A stretch of DNA of 46,451 nucleotides from Halomonas daqiaonensis (GTDB taxonomy: Bacteria; Pseudomonadota; Gammaproteobacteria; Pseudomonadales; Halomonadaceae). The DNA is taken from assembly GCF_900109725.1 (NCBI RefSeq), contig NZ_FOBC01000027.1, positions 1 to 46,451 on the forward strand. The letters are read 5' to 3'. The notes below the pieces were generated by a model. It saw only the letters and a list, made by a program, of their open reading frames with translations, searched no databases and was not told the origin of the DNA. Every line of letters begins with the position of its first letter. Position 1 is the first letter of the stretch. Shown here one piece after another: positions 8,610 through 16,075 of the stretch. A program made the position numbers and the translations under genes.

Positions 8610-9703
8610 GAGTCGGCGGGTCCCTGGTCGTCGTGGCGCTGCCTGTCATGTCGGACACGCTCCAGGCGTTCCTGCCGTTGTGTCTCGCGTTGCTCGCGCT
8701 GGGCACGCTCGGAGGCTTCCTGTTCGGCCTCGAAATGGTCATAGGCCTCGATGATGCGCTGCACCAGCGGGTGGCGCACGACGTCCTTGGCGGCGAAGTG
8801 GGTCACGCCGATGCCGGGAGTCTCCTTGAGTACCTCGAGTACCTGGATCAGCCCGGAGGCCTGGCCACGGGGCAGATCGACCTGAGTGATGTCGCCGGTG
8901 ATCACCGCGGTGGAGCCGAAGCCGATGCGGGTCAAGAACATCTTCATCTGCTCGCGGGTGGTGTTCTGGCTCTCGTCGAGGATGATGAAGGCGTTATTGA
9001 GGGTGCGTCCGCGCATGTAGGCCAGCGGGGCGATCTCGATCACCTGACGCTCGATCAGCTTGGCGACCTGCTCGAAGCCGATCATCTCGTAGAGAGCGTC
9101 ATAGAGGGGGCGCAAGTAGGGGTCGATCTTCTGGGCCAGGTCGCCGGGCAGGAAGCCGAGCTTCTCGCCGGCCTCCACGGCCGGGCGCACCAGCAAAATG
9201 CGGCGAACTTCCTGCTGGTTGAGGGCCTCTACCGCCGCTGCTACGGCCAGGTAGGTCTTGCCGGTGCCCGCCGGACCGATGCCGAAGTTGATGTCGTGGG
9301 CACGTATGCTCTGCACGTAGCTCTGCTGATTCAGGCCGCGAGGCTTGATCAGCGTACGCGGGGTGCGCAGCAGGACCTCGTCCTCCGCCTCGCCGCCTTC
9401 CTCTTCGTCTAGTGCCTCCAGCCCCGATTCCTGCAGGAAGAGATGCACGGTGTCCGGGTCCAGGTCGCTGGCCTCTGTCTCGCGGTAGAGGTGCTCCAGC
9501 ACGTTGGCAGCTGCCTTGACGTGATGCGTCGGTCCGGCGAGCTGGAAGATGTTGCCGCGGTTGCGAAGCGTGATACCGAGCCGCGATTCGACCAGTTTGA
9601 GGTTCTCGTCGCGTTGGCCACAGAGATTGGCCAGGCGACGGGGGTCGTTGGGCTCGAGGTTCAGGGTGATGATGCGATTGGCCTGGGAGGCTGGTTGGGT
9701 CAA
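8606..9703 (-). CDS. ybeZ: PhoH family ATPase (YbeZ)
   Basis: A 365-residue PhoH-type P-loop ATPase. The Walker A motif GPAGTGKT is at residues 143-150, followed by [20 protein letters not shown], the Walker B-like [10 protein letters not shown] and the [11 protein letters not shown] segment. The N-terminal 115 residues form the KH-like region of the YbeZ subgroup, and the tail beyond about 325 is rich in Arg, Gln and Glu. YbeZ is known to work with YbeY in RNA processing. It is 75 bp after miaB, with a hairpin in the gap. Confidence 0.94.
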   Translation of the reverse strand: MTQPASQANRIITLNLEPNDPRRLANLCGQRDENLKLVESRLGITLRNRGNIFQLAGPTHHVKAAANVLEHLYRETEASDLDPDTVHLFLQESGLEALDEEEGGEAEDEVLLRTPRTLIKPRGLNQQSYVQSIRAHDINFGIGPAGTGKTYLAVAAAVEALNQQEVRRILLVRPAVEAGEKLGFLPGDLAQKIDPYLRPLYDALYEMIGFEQVAKLIERQVIEIAPLAYMRGRTLNNAFIILDESQNTTREQMKMFLTRIGFGSTAVITGDITQVDLPRGQASGLIQVLEVLKETPGIGVTHFAAKDVVRHPLVQRIIEAYDHFEAEQEASERAQREQRETQRQERLERVRHDRQRHDDQGPADS

Positions 9704-9743
9704 GTCGGGGTGGTCCTGGCTAATGGATGTAGGATCAGCTTAC

Positions 9744-9765
9744 TGCCCCGGAGCTCGCCGGGGCA
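9744..9765 (-). other. GC-rich hairpin between miaB and phoH
   Basis: TGCCCCGG (9744-9751) and CCGGGGCA (9758-9765) form a perfect 8-bp stem with a 6-base loop. It sits 14 bp after the miaB stop on the minus strand. No T run follows, so it is more likely an mRNA stabiliser or partial terminator than a full stop of transcription. Confidence 0.45.
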
Positions 9766-9778
9766 ACGGCAGAGCGAC

Positions 9779-11122
9779 TCAATAGCACGCCGGCGAAGCG
9801 AGTTCGCCACGCAGCGAATTGGGCAGCGCCTCGCTGATCTCCACGTCGACGAAATAGCCGATCAGCTCGGTGGGGTTGGGCGCACGGAAATTGACCACCC
9901 GGTTGTTCTCGGTGCGTCCGGAGAGCTGGCCCGGGTCTCTCGGCGAGAAGCCGGTGACCAGGATGCGCTGGGTGGTGCCCACCATGCGCCGGCTGATCTG
10001 CATCGCCTGCTGGTTGATGCGCTCCTGGAGAATCGCCAGGCGCTGCTTCTTGACGCTTTCCGGGGTGTCGTCCTCGAGATTCGCGGCCGGCGTGCCCGGG
10101 CGTGCCGAGTAGACGAAGCTGAAGGAGTGGTCGAAGCCGATGCGGTGGATCAGATCCATGGTGGCCTCGAAGTCCGCCTCGGTCTCGCCGGGGAAGCCGA
10201 TGATGAAGTCCGAGGAGAAGCTGATGTCCGGGCGCAGTTCGCGGATACGCTCCAGTTTCTCGACGTATTCCTCCACGCCGTGGCCGCGCTTCATGGCCGC
10301 GAGCACGCGATCCGAGCCGGCCTGCACGGGGAGGTGCAGATGGCTGACCAGCTCGGGAATCTCGCCGTAGGCCTCGATCAGGCTGTCGGAGAATTCCACC
10401 GGATGGGAGGTGGTGAAGCGCACGCGGTCGATGCCCTCCACCGCCGCCACGCAGGCGATCAGCTCGGCCAGGTCGATCTCGTCGCCCAGCTGGTTTTCGC
10501 CACGGTAGGCATTGACGTTCTGGCCCAGCAGGTTGATCTCGCGCACGCCCTGTTCGGCGAGGTGGATGACCTCGTCCATCACCGGTTCGAAGGGGCGTGA
10601 GACCTCCTCGCCGCGTGTATAGGGCACCACGCAGAAGGTGCAGTACTTGGAGCAGCCTTCCATCACCGAGACGAAGGCGGTGGCGCCGTCGGAACTCGGC
10701 TTGGGCAGGTGATCGAATTTCTCGATCTCGGGAAAGGTGACGTCGACTACCGAGATCTGGTCCTGCTGGCGCGAGTCGAGCATCGACGGTACCCGGTGCA
10801 GGGTCTGCGGCCCGAAGACCATGTCGACATGGGGCGCGCGCGTGCGAAGCGCCTCGCCTTCCTGGCTGGCCACACATCCCCCGACGCCGATCAGCAGGTT
10901 GGGGTTGGCCTCCTTGAGCTTCTTCCAGCGACCCAGCTGGTGGAATACCTTCTCCTGGGCCTTCTCGCGGATGGAGCAGGTATTGAGCAGGATGACGTCG
11001 GCATCGCGTTCGTCGTCGGTGAGCTCGAGCTGGTGGGATTCGCCGAGCAGATCCGCCATGCGCGCGGAGTCGTACTCGTTCATCTGGCAGCCGTGCGTCT
11101 TGATGAAGAGTTTCTTCGCCAT
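9779..11122 (-). CDS. miaB: tRNA-2-methylthio-N6-dimethylallyladenosine synthase MiaB
   Basis: MiaB is a radical-SAM methylthiotransferase that modifies A37 of tRNAs reading UNN codons. I start it at the ATG at 11122 ([20 protein letters not shown]), which aligns with the E. coli start; an in-frame ATG at 11140 would add six residues. The product is 447 residues. It has the N-terminal Cys of GCQMNEYDS, the radical-SAM triad Cys157, Cys161 and Cys164 (CSKYCTFC), and a C-terminal TRAM domain. It heads the minus-strand unit. A perfect TATAAT lies about 87 bp upstream. Confidence 0.97.
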   Translation of the reverse strand: MAKKLFIKTHGCQMNEYDSARMADLLGESHQLELTDDERDADVILLNTCSIREKAQEKVFHQLGRWKKLKEANPNLLIGVGGCVASQEGEALRTRAPHVDMVFGPQTLHRVPSMLDSRQQDQISVVDVTFPEIEKFDHLPKPSSDGATAFVSVMEGCSKYCTFCVVPYTRGEEVSRPFEPVMDEVIHLAEQGVREINLLGQNVNAYRGENQLGDEIDLAELIACVAAVEGIDRVRFTTSHPVEFSDSLIEAYGEIPELVSHLHLPVQAGSDRVLAAMKRGHGVEEYVEKLERIRELRPDISFSSDFIIGFPGETEADFEATMDLIHRIGFDHSFSFVYSARPGTPAANLEDDTPESVKKQRLAILQERINQQAMQISRRMVGTTQRILVTGFSPRDPGQLSGRTENNRVVNFRAPNPTELIGYFVDVEISEALPNSLRGELASPACY

Positions 11123-11495
11123 AAGAATAGGTCGCGGCATCTGGCGCGACGATGCACCGGTGGATGGATGTTGGCGGGTGGCCGAATGGCTACCCGGAAA
11201 GACCCGTCATTATACGCCCGGGCCGCCATCGGGGCCAGCTGTCGTCAGTCGCGACTGTGGTACCCTGTGCGTCTCGCCGGGATGGGTGCGGGAGCCTGTC
11301 CTGGTCAGAAAATGACCGGAAGCGCCATGGGGCAGTTGGCATGCCGGCTGCCGGTCGCTTTCCAGCGGTTTTCCCGATGGTTGTCCACAGCCGCTGTGGG
11401 TAACCGATACCACGAACATCAGCATCGCCGCCACGGTCTTCTGTGGGTGGTGAATCTTTCGCAACACGCGAGCCTTGGACAGCCAGGACAACGGC
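11123..11495. other. Intergenic region between divergent miaB and SH3-domain gene
   Basis: No credible gene is seen. The minus strand has a perfect TATAAT at 11209-11214 with a poor -35, the best candidate for the miaB operon promoter. On the plus side, TTGTCCACA at 11381-11389 resembles a DnaA box and begins the palindrome CCACAGC-C-GCTGTGG (11385-11399). The rest shows no obvious structure. Confidence 0.6.
11209..11214 (-). promoter_or_regulatory. -10 element of a probable miaB operon promoter
   Basis: The minus strand reads TATAAT, a perfect sigma-70 -10 hexamer, about 87 bp before the miaB ATG. The best -35 at 16-18 bp is poor (TGGCCC at 17 bp), so an activator or extended contacts may be needed. 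Confidence 0.45.
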
Positions 11496-12125
11496 ATGAC
11501 GATACACAGACTCAAGATTCTGACACTGGGCGTGGCGCTCGTGACGCTCCCCCTAACCCTGCATGCCCAAGAGGAAGTCGACGCTACCGCCTGGGTGTCG
11601 GACGACCTCACCACCTTTGTGCGCAGCGGCCCGACCGATGGCTATCGGATCATCGGAACCCTGACCGCCGGTGAGCCGGTGACGGTCCTCGAGACCAGCG
11701 GCGACTACAGCCGAGTCGTTGACGCCGAAGGTGACACGGTCTGGATTCTGAGCGACGAGTTGCAGGAGACCCCCAGCGCCCAGGAGCGATTGCCGGTGAT
11801 GGAAGCTCGGGTGGAGGAATTGACCGAGGAGCTTGCCGGCATCAACGACACCTGGCAGAGCCGTACCGCGTCGATGAGCGAGACCCTCGAGGTCCGCGAG
11901 CGGCGCATCGCCGAGCTCGAGTCGCGCAACGCAGCCCTCGAGGAGGAGACCGAGCAGGCGCGCTCCACCATTCGTGAGCTCCAGGCCCGCCTGGATACCC
12001 AGGAAGAAGACCTTCTGATGCGCTACTTCATGTACGGTGGCGGTGTCGCTGGGGCCGGGTTGCTGGTGGGGCTGATCGTGCCCCACCTGCCGCGTCGTCG
12101 TCGCAAGCGCGATCGCTGGTTCTGA
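11496..12125 (+). CDS. TIGR04211-type SH3 domain protein (YgiM-like)
   Basis: A 209-residue envelope protein if started at the ATG at 11496, which has AGGA a few bases upstream; an in-frame ATG at 11475 is less likely. It has a signal peptide ending LHAQEE, an SH3b domain of about 65 residues (AWVSDDLTTFVRSGPTDGYR, then GEPVTVLE and DGDTVWI-like turns), a coiled coil (about 100-170), one transmembrane helix (GGGVAGAGLLVGLIVPHL) and a basic tail RRRRKRDRWF. This layout matches the TIGR04211/YgiM family. Its role is unclear; the helix and basic tail anchor it in the inner membrane with the SH3 domain in the periplasm. Confidence 0.88.
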   Translation: MTIHRLKILTLGVALVTLPLTLHAQEEVDATAWVSDDLTTFVRSGPTDGYRIIGTLTAGEPVTVLETSGDYSRVVDAEGDTVWILSDELQETPSAQERLPVMEARVEELTEELAGINDTWQSRTASMSETLEVRERRIAELESRNAALEEETEQARSTIRELQARLDTQEEDLLMRYFMYGGGVAGAGLLVGLIVPHLPRRRRKRDRWF

Positions 12126-12142
12126 CGCGGGCAGGGGGAGAG

Positions 12143-12769
12143 ATGGCCAACGAATGGCTGGCGCGCTGGCGCGAGGGGCGCATCGGTTTCCATCGTGACC
12201 GGCCCCATCCGATCCTCGTCCGTTACTGGCCCAGCCTGGGGGCGCGCCCCGGCACCAAGGTACTGGTACCGCTGTGCGGCAAGAGCCTGGACATGCGCTG
12301 GCTGGCGCGCCATGACCACCCGGTGCTGGGCATCGAGCTGGCCGGGCAGGCCATCGAAGAGTTCGTCGCCGAGGGTGTGGGGGAGCTGACGCGTTACCGC
12401 CAGGCGGGTTTCGACATCTGTCGCCAGGGCAACGTGGAGCTGTGGTGCGGCGATTTCTTCCACTTCCATATCCAGCAGGCGGCGGAGATCGGTGCCTTCT
12501 ACGACCGCGCCGCCCTGATCGCCCTGCCGGCGGCTACCCGCCAGCGCTACGCCTTCCATCTGGCCCAGTTGATTCCCCCCGGCGCTCGAGGGCTGCTGAT
12601 CAGCCTGACGCGTGGCCCGGGCGGCCCGCCCTTCAGCGTCTCTGCCGAGGAAGTGCGCGAGCTGTTCGAACCCAACTTTCGCGTCACGCACCTGGAGGAC
12701 GGCGAGCCGGAGCCCAACGGCTTTCGCGAGAGTGCCTGGGCGCTGGTACGCCGCGGCCCGCTGACCTGA
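12143..12769 (+). CDS. tpm: Thiopurine S-methyltransferase
   Basis: A 208-residue SAM-dependent methyltransferase of the TPMT family. Recognisable parts are WLARWREGRIGFHRDRPHP at the start, the SAM loop VLVPLCGKSLDMRWLA, GIELAGQAIEEF, GDFFHF and the AFYDRAALIALP strand. Bacterial members methylate thiopurines and some also methylate selenite or tellurite, so a metalloid-detoxification role is possible but not shown here. A ribosome site (AGGGGGAG) precedes the ATG, which lies 17 bp after the SH3-domain gene; the two may be cotranscribed. Confidence 0.95.
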   Translation: MANEWLARWREGRIGFHRDRPHPILVRYWPSLGARPGTKVLVPLCGKSLDMRWLARHDHPVLGIELAGQAIEEFVAEGVGELTRYRQAGFDICRQGNVELWCGDFFHFHIQQAAEIGAFYDRAALIALPAATRQRYAFHLAQLIPPGARGLLISLTRGPGGPPFSVSAEEVRELFEPNFRVTHLEDGEPEPNGFRESAWALVRRGPLT

Positions 12770-12775
12770 GAGGAT

Positions 12776-13366
12776 TCAGCGGGCCAGCAGTCGTCCCAGC
12801 TCGGGGTCGCGGAAGGCGCGGTCGAGGCCGTCGGAGAGCAGCTCGTTGACCATGCGGGTGTTGGCCTCCTTGCCGGGGCGCATGGCATAGCTCTGGGTGC
12901 GGCGCGAGGTGTAGGTGCCGGTATAGGTGGTACCGTCGTTGGTCGCCTCGGCGACCAGTACCGACTCGAGCCTTGCCTCGTCGATCACGGGACGGCTATT
13001 GCCACGCTCGTAGCCCAGGTGATCGAGGGTCAGTGTCAGGCTGGGTCTTCCCTCGGCGGGCTCCGGGGTGGGAGTGAAGCCCATTTCCCTTACGGCGCGT
13101 TCTGCCTCTGCCTGCAGCCGAGGCACCAGCTCATGGGCCTCCACCGTGATCACCGCAGTGGACATGGCACTGCCGGTGCGGGTGCCGATGACCTCGCTGT
13201 CGCGATCGTCTACGGCTGTCACGGTGACCGCCTGGCCGCTACCGCTCTGCGGCACCTGGGCCGTGCGCTTGGGGTCGAGTTGCAGGTAGTGAGGGCTTGA
13301 ACAGCCGGCCAGCCAGCCGGTGATGAGCAGCAGGGCGCAGGCACCCAGGAAATGGCGACGCTGCAT
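12776..13366 (-). CDS. YajG-like lipoprotein
   Basis: A 196-residue protein starting at the ATG at 13366, which has GGGAG upstream on its strand. It has a lipoprotein signal peptide (MQRRHFLGACALLLITGWLA then GC, lipidated Cys22). The mature part has VTAVDDRDSEVIGTRTG and ends with the NELLSDGLDRAFRDPELGRL segment, both typical of the YajG family. These are predicted outer-membrane lipoproteins of unknown function. It converges on the thiopurine methyltransferase gene with only 6 bp between stops. Confidence 0.85.
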   Translation of the reverse strand: MQRRHFLGACALLLITGWLAGCSSPHYLQLDPKRTAQVPQSGSGQAVTVTAVDDRDSEVIGTRTGSAMSTAVITVEAHELVPRLQAEAERAVREMGFTPTPEPAEGRPSLTLTLDHLGYERGNSRPVIDEARLESVLVAEATNDGTTYTGTYTSRRTQSYAMRPGKEANTRMVNELLSDGLDRAFRDPELGRLLAR

Positions 13367-13487
13367 GGAAAGTCTCCCAATGATGGCAGGGCCTCGAGTA
13401 TAGCCTCCGCCCCGGGTAGCGGGAACCGGTGCGAGACCCCTTGCCTGCAAGGGTTTACACTGCAGGGACAGCCTCAGGAGCCTCGAC

Positions 13488-13913
13488 ATGATCCGACCCG
13501 CCACATGGGAGGAGTTCCCGCATCTTGTCGACATCTGGTTGCGTGCCTCCCAGCAGGCCCACCCCTTCATTTCCGAGGCCTACTGGAGGGCGCTTGCCGA
13601 TGACATGGCGCTTCGCCGCTTGCCCGCCTGCGAGGTGCTGGTGCTGGAAGCCGGGCAACGCGTGATCGGCTTCTGTGCCATGCATGGCGATCATCTCGAG
13701 GCGCTGTTCGTGGACCCTGAGGTGCAGAGCTTCGGGTATGGCAGCGGTTTGATGGCCCACGCCATGGCGGGCCACTCGTATATCACCCTGTGGGTCTATT
13801 CCCGTAATGTGCGCGCCGTCTCCTTCTATCGACGGCTGGGTTTCAACATTGTCGATGAACGCGAGGACCCGCAGACCGGGGAGTGGGAGTCACTCATGGC
13901 CTGGTCACGCTGA
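13488..13913 (+). CDS. GNAT family N-acetyltransferase (YjaB/YiaC-like)
   Basis: A 141-residue single-domain acetyltransferase. The order is typical: IRPATWEEFPHLVDIWLRA, the V/IGF strand (VIGFCAMHGDHLEALFVDPE), then the acetyl-CoA loop, here FGYGSGLMAHAM in place of the usual Q/RxxGxG/A, and the C-terminal SFYRRLGFNIVDERED. The layout resembles E. coli YjaB and YiaC. The acceptor cannot be told from sequence. AGGAG lies just before the ATG. It precedes rpe on the same strand by about 90 bp. Confidence 0.88.
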   Translation: MIRPATWEEFPHLVDIWLRASQQAHPFISEAYWRALADDMALRRLPACEVLVLEAGQRVIGFCAMHGDHLEALFVDPEVQSFGYGSGLMAHAMAGHSYITLWVYSRNVRAVSFYRRLGFNIVDEREDPQTGEWESLMAWSR

Positions 13914-13951
13914 CGGTGTGCGGTGAGGTCCTGACCCTCGCGGGGCTCTGG

Positions 13952-13957
13952 TAGAAT
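13952..13957 (+). promoter_or_regulatory. -10 element of a possible rpe promoter
   Basis: TAGAAT lies about 48 bp before the rpe start, with CTGACC 15 bp upstream as a possible -35. The spacing is short, so this is tentative. Confidence 0.35.
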
Positions 13958-14004
13958 GCCCGGGATCGCGCGATCGCCTGCACACCCTCATGACGGATGA
14001 CTCC

Positions 14005-14703
14005 ATGACAGACACGACCCGCGACTTCCTCATCGCTCCTTCCATTCTTTCCGCCGATTTCGCCCGGCTGGGCGCCGAAGTGGATGATGTCCTTGCCTCC
14101 GGCGCCGATATCGTGCATTTCGACGTGATGGACAACCACTTCGTGCCCAACCTCACGATCGGGCCGATGGTCTGCGAGGCCCTGCGCAAGCACGGGGTAA
14201 CGGCGCCCATCGATGTCCACCTGATGGTCAAGCCGGTGGATCGGCTGATCGGCGATTTCATCGACGCCGGGGCCAGCTACGTCACCTTTCATCCCGAGGC
14301 TTCCGACCACATCGACCGCTCGCTGCAGCTGATCCGCGACGCTGGCTGTCAGTCCGGCCTGGTCTTCAACCCGGCCACGCCGCTCTCCTTCCTCGATTAC
14401 GTGATGGACAAGGTCGACATGATCCTGCTGATGAGCGTCAATCCCGGTTTCGGAGGCCAGTCGTTTATCCCCGCGACCCTGGACAAGCTGCGCGAGGCCC
14501 GGCGGCGTATCGATGCCTCGGGCCGCCCGATTCGCCTGGAGATCGATGGCGGGGTGAAGGTCGACAACATCGCCGAGATTGCCCGGGCGGGGGCCGATAC
14601 CTTCGTGGCTGGCTCGGCGGTGTTCAAGGCGCGCAACGAGGCCGATCCGCATCGTTACGATAGCGTGATCCGCGATTTTCGCGACCAGTTGGGCAGGCTA
14701 TAG
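14005..14703 (+). CDS. rpe: Ribulose-phosphate 3-epimerase Rpe
   Basis: Rpe interconverts ribulose-5-phosphate and xylulose-5-phosphate. The 232 residues form a TIM barrel with [58 protein letters not shown] and [12 protein letters not shown], which include the metal-binding His and Asp residues. I prefer the ATG at 14005; an in-frame ATG at 13990 adds five residues and has no ribosome site. As in many proteobacteria it is followed by gph and the trp genes. Confidence 0.96.
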   Translation: MTDTTRDFLIAPSILSADFARLGAEVDDVLASGADIVHFDVMDNHFVPNLTIGPMVCEALRKHGVTAPIDVHLMVKPVDRLIGDFIDAGASYVTFHPEASDHIDRSLQLIRDAGCQSGLVFNPATPLSFLDYVMDKVDMILLMSVNPGFGGQSFIPATLDKLREARRRIDASGRPIRLEIDGGVKVDNIAEIARAGADTFVAGSAVFKARNEADPHRYDSVIRDFRDQLGRL

Positions 14704-14711
14704 GCCACCCC

Positions 14712-15824
14712 TTGGAAGAGACGCCTCCCACCCCTCTGTGGCACATCTACCTGGTGGAGACGGCCGGCGGAGCACTCTATACCGGTATCACCACCAACGT
14801 GACTCGCCGCCTGGCCGAGCACCGTACCGGCCGGGGGGCCAAGGCGCTGCGCGGTCGCGGGCCCCTGATACTGCGCCATCACGAGTCGGTAGGTGGTCAC
14901 GGTGAGGCGCTGCGCCGCGAGGCCGAGATCAAGCGGCTCTCGGCGGCACGCAAGCGGGCCTGGCTGGAGGATCGGCAGGCCGAGCAAGACGATCAAAGGC
15001 GGCAAGGAGCGAGCATGCACCCCATTCTTGACGGTATCGAGCTGGTGGCCTTCGATCTTGACGGCACCCTCATCGACTCCGTGCCGGACCTGGCCCTGGC
15101 CGTGGATGCGGCCCTGGCCGATCTGGGCCTGCCGCCCCCCGGCGAGACGAAGGTGCGCGACTGGGTGGGTAATGGCTCGCTTGTTCTGATGGAGCGCGCG
15201 CTGCGGTGCGCAATTCAGGCTTATGGCGAAGCTTCTCCCGACGAGGCGCCAGGGACCGATCGCAGAGGGGATCCTATGCCATGGATGGCATCGGTAGCGC
15301 CCAGGGAGGGGGTCACAGCGCCCCCTCGAAGATCAGTCGCCGGAAAAGCCTCACCGCAGACACAAATATACGACAATGCCTTGTTGGAGCGCGCCCACGC
15401 CGCCTTTCTTGAGCACTACGGCCGCGACCCCGGCGCTCATACCCGGCTCTATCCCGGGGTGCGGGAAGCGCTGGACGCTCTACGCGATCGAGGGCTCCCG
15501 CTGGCGCTGGTGACCAATAAGCCCTACGCCTTTATCGCACCGATCCTCGATGGCTTCGGTCTCAGTGATACCTTCGCGCTCTGTCTGGGCGGCGACAGCC
15601 TGCCCGAGAAGAAACCCGATCCGGCTCCGCTGCTGCATGTGGCGGCCCACTTTGGCGTTTCGCCTTCGGCCTGCCTGATGGTCGGTGACTCGCGCCATGA
15701 CATCGCGGCCGGACGCGCCGCGGGGTTTCGCACCCTGTCCGTGACCTATGGCTACAATCACGGCGAGCCGGTGCGCGACAGCGGCCCCGATGGCGTGGTT
15801 GAATCGCTCTCGGAACTCGTTTAA
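14712..15824 (+). CDS. GIY-YIG domain reading in frame into phosphoglycolate phosphatase (370 codons)
   Basis: From a TTG at 14712, 8 bp after the rpe stop, one open frame runs to 15824. Residues 1-101 are a YhbQ-type GIY-YIG nuclease domain: WHIYLVE (10-16), YTGITTNVTRRLAEH (23-37), GAKALRGRGP and REAEIKRLS carrying the usual Glu. Its frame has no stop before the Met of Gph (residue 102). That Met has its own ribosome site (AAGGAG, 15003-15008), so both a fusion and a separate Gph could be made. YhbQ-like proteins are normally stand-alone and about 100 residues. The TTG start is the weakest point; no good ribosome site is visible. Confidence 0.6.
   Translation: MEETPPTPLWHIYLVETAGGALYTGITTNVTRRLAEHRTGRGAKALRGRGPLILRHHESVGGHGEALRREAEIKRLSAARKRAWLEDRQAEQDDQRRQGASMHPILDGIELVAFDLDGTLIDSVPDLALAVDAALADLGLPPPGETKVRDWVGNGSLVLMERALRCAIQAYGEASPDEAPGTDRRGDPMPWMASVAPREGVTAPPRRSVAGKASPQTQIYDNALLERAHAAFLEHYGRDPGAHTRLYPGVREALDALRDRGLPLALVTNKPYAFIAPILDGFGLSDTFALCLGGDSLPEKKPDPAPLLHVAAHFGVSPSACLMVGDSRHDIAAGRAAGFRTLSVTYGYNHGEPVRDSGPDGVVESLSELV
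15015..15824 (+). CDS. gph: Phosphoglycolate phosphatase Gph with a 53-residue insert
   Basis: Gph dephosphorylates 2-phosphoglycolate. Started at the ATG at 15015 (AAGGAG upstream) it is 269 residues, about 45-50 longer than usual. HAD motifs are intact: motif I FDLDGTLIDS, motif II LVTNKP, motif III Lys in LPEKKPDP, motif IV GDSRHD. The extra length is a low-similarity stretch between MERALR and DNALLERAHAAFLEHYG, in the cap domain, and coincides with a palindromic DNA element (15201-15359). Without it the protein would be near the normal length. Activity is plausible because the core motifs lie outside the insert, but is not certain. Confidence 0.88.
   Translation: MHPILDGIELVAFDLDGTLIDSVPDLALAVDAALADLGLPPPGETKVRDWVGNGSLVLMERALRCAIQAYGEASPDEAPGTDRRGDPMPWMASVAPREGVTAPPRRSVAGKASPQTQIYDNALLERAHAAFLEHYGRDPGAHTRLYPGVREALDALRDRGLPLALVTNKPYAFIAPILDGFGLSDTFALCLGGDSLPEKKPDPAPLLHVAAHFGVSPSACLMVGDSRHDIAAGRAAGFRTLSVTYGYNHGEPVRDSGPDGVVESLSELV
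15201..15359. repeat. MITE-like palindromic element inserted in frame in gph
   Basis: CTGCGGTG (15201-15208) and CACCGCAG (15352-15359) are perfect outer inverted repeats. Just inside, AGGCTT...GGCGA on the left matches the reverse complement of the right end. The centre has two more palindromes: ATGCCAT-GG-ATGGCAT and GAGGGGG-8 bp-CCCCCTC. Total length is 159 bp, exactly 53 codons, with no stop in the gph frame. The structure is that of a nonautonomous palindromic repeat rather than protein-coding sequence. No second copy was noticed in this window, so repeat status rests on structure and a resemblance to halomonad interspersed repeats that I cannot check here. Confidence 0.7.
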
Positions 15825-15879
15825 CGTGATTTCGGCTAATGCTATAAGCGCGGCCCAATCAATATGTTATTGCTATAAG
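15821..15879 (+). promoter_or_regulatory. Tandem extended -10 promoters upstream of the trp leader
   Basis: TGCTATAAG occurs twice, at 15840-15848 and 15871-15879, each an extended -10 (TGnTATAA). The first has TTAACG at 15821-15826 as a -35, with 16 bp spacing. The second has no clear -35. Both are followed by a CGCGG stretch, so the two are a 31-bp direct repeat. Either could start the trp transcript. No TrpR-type operator is recognisable. Confidence 0.5.
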
Positions 15880-15895
15880 ACGCGGAAACCACTTG

Positions 15896-16000
15896 ATGAT
15901 CAGCCGCACGAAGCCCGACTCCCTCTCGACCGTTGGTGGCGCCATGGCCGCCGTCCGACGCCTGCCCCGTTCGCCTGCCCGCTGCGGCTGGCGATGGTGA
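15896..16000 (+). CDS. trpL: trp operon leader peptide (34 codons, ends Trp-Arg-Trp)
   Basis: A short frame opens at the ATG at 15896 and ends at TGA 15998-16000. Its last six residues are RCGWRW, with tryptophan codons at 15989-15991 and 15995-15997. A shorter version from the ATG at 15944 would give 18 residues ending the same way. Its place between tandem promoters and trpE, and two Trp codons right at the end of a short peptide, mark it as an attenuation leader. No strong ribosome site is seen before either start, so the exact start is open. Confidence 0.72.
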   Translation: MISRTKPDSLSTVGGAMAAVRRLPRSPARCGWRW

Positions 16001-16051
16001 CGCTCGCCTCGCGAGCCTGACCCGCAGCGCCCCCTGCGCCCGCCATCGCCA
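15981..16051 (+). promoter_or_regulatory. Alternative stem-loops of the trp attenuator
   Basis: The Trp-Arg-Trp codons TGGCGATGG (15989-15997) pair perfectly with CCATCGCCA (16043-16051). GCTGCGG (15981-15987) pairs with CCGCAGC (16022-16028). That right arm also competes in a local hairpin, CGCAG/CTGCG (16023-16027 and 16034-16038). GCTCGC/GCGAGC (16002-16016) is a further stem. A ribosome stalled at the Trp codons would block the first stem. No U tract follows, so release by Rho or an effect on trpE translation is more likely than a classical intrinsic terminator. Confidence 0.55.
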
Positions 16052-16075
16052 ACCCGTCATATCGAGGACCCGGGC

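Noticed and set aside
9443..10600. Plus-strand open frame of 385 codons opposite phoH/miaB
   Set aside because: It overlaps two certain genes and spans their intergenic hairpin; the composition is that of an antisense frame.
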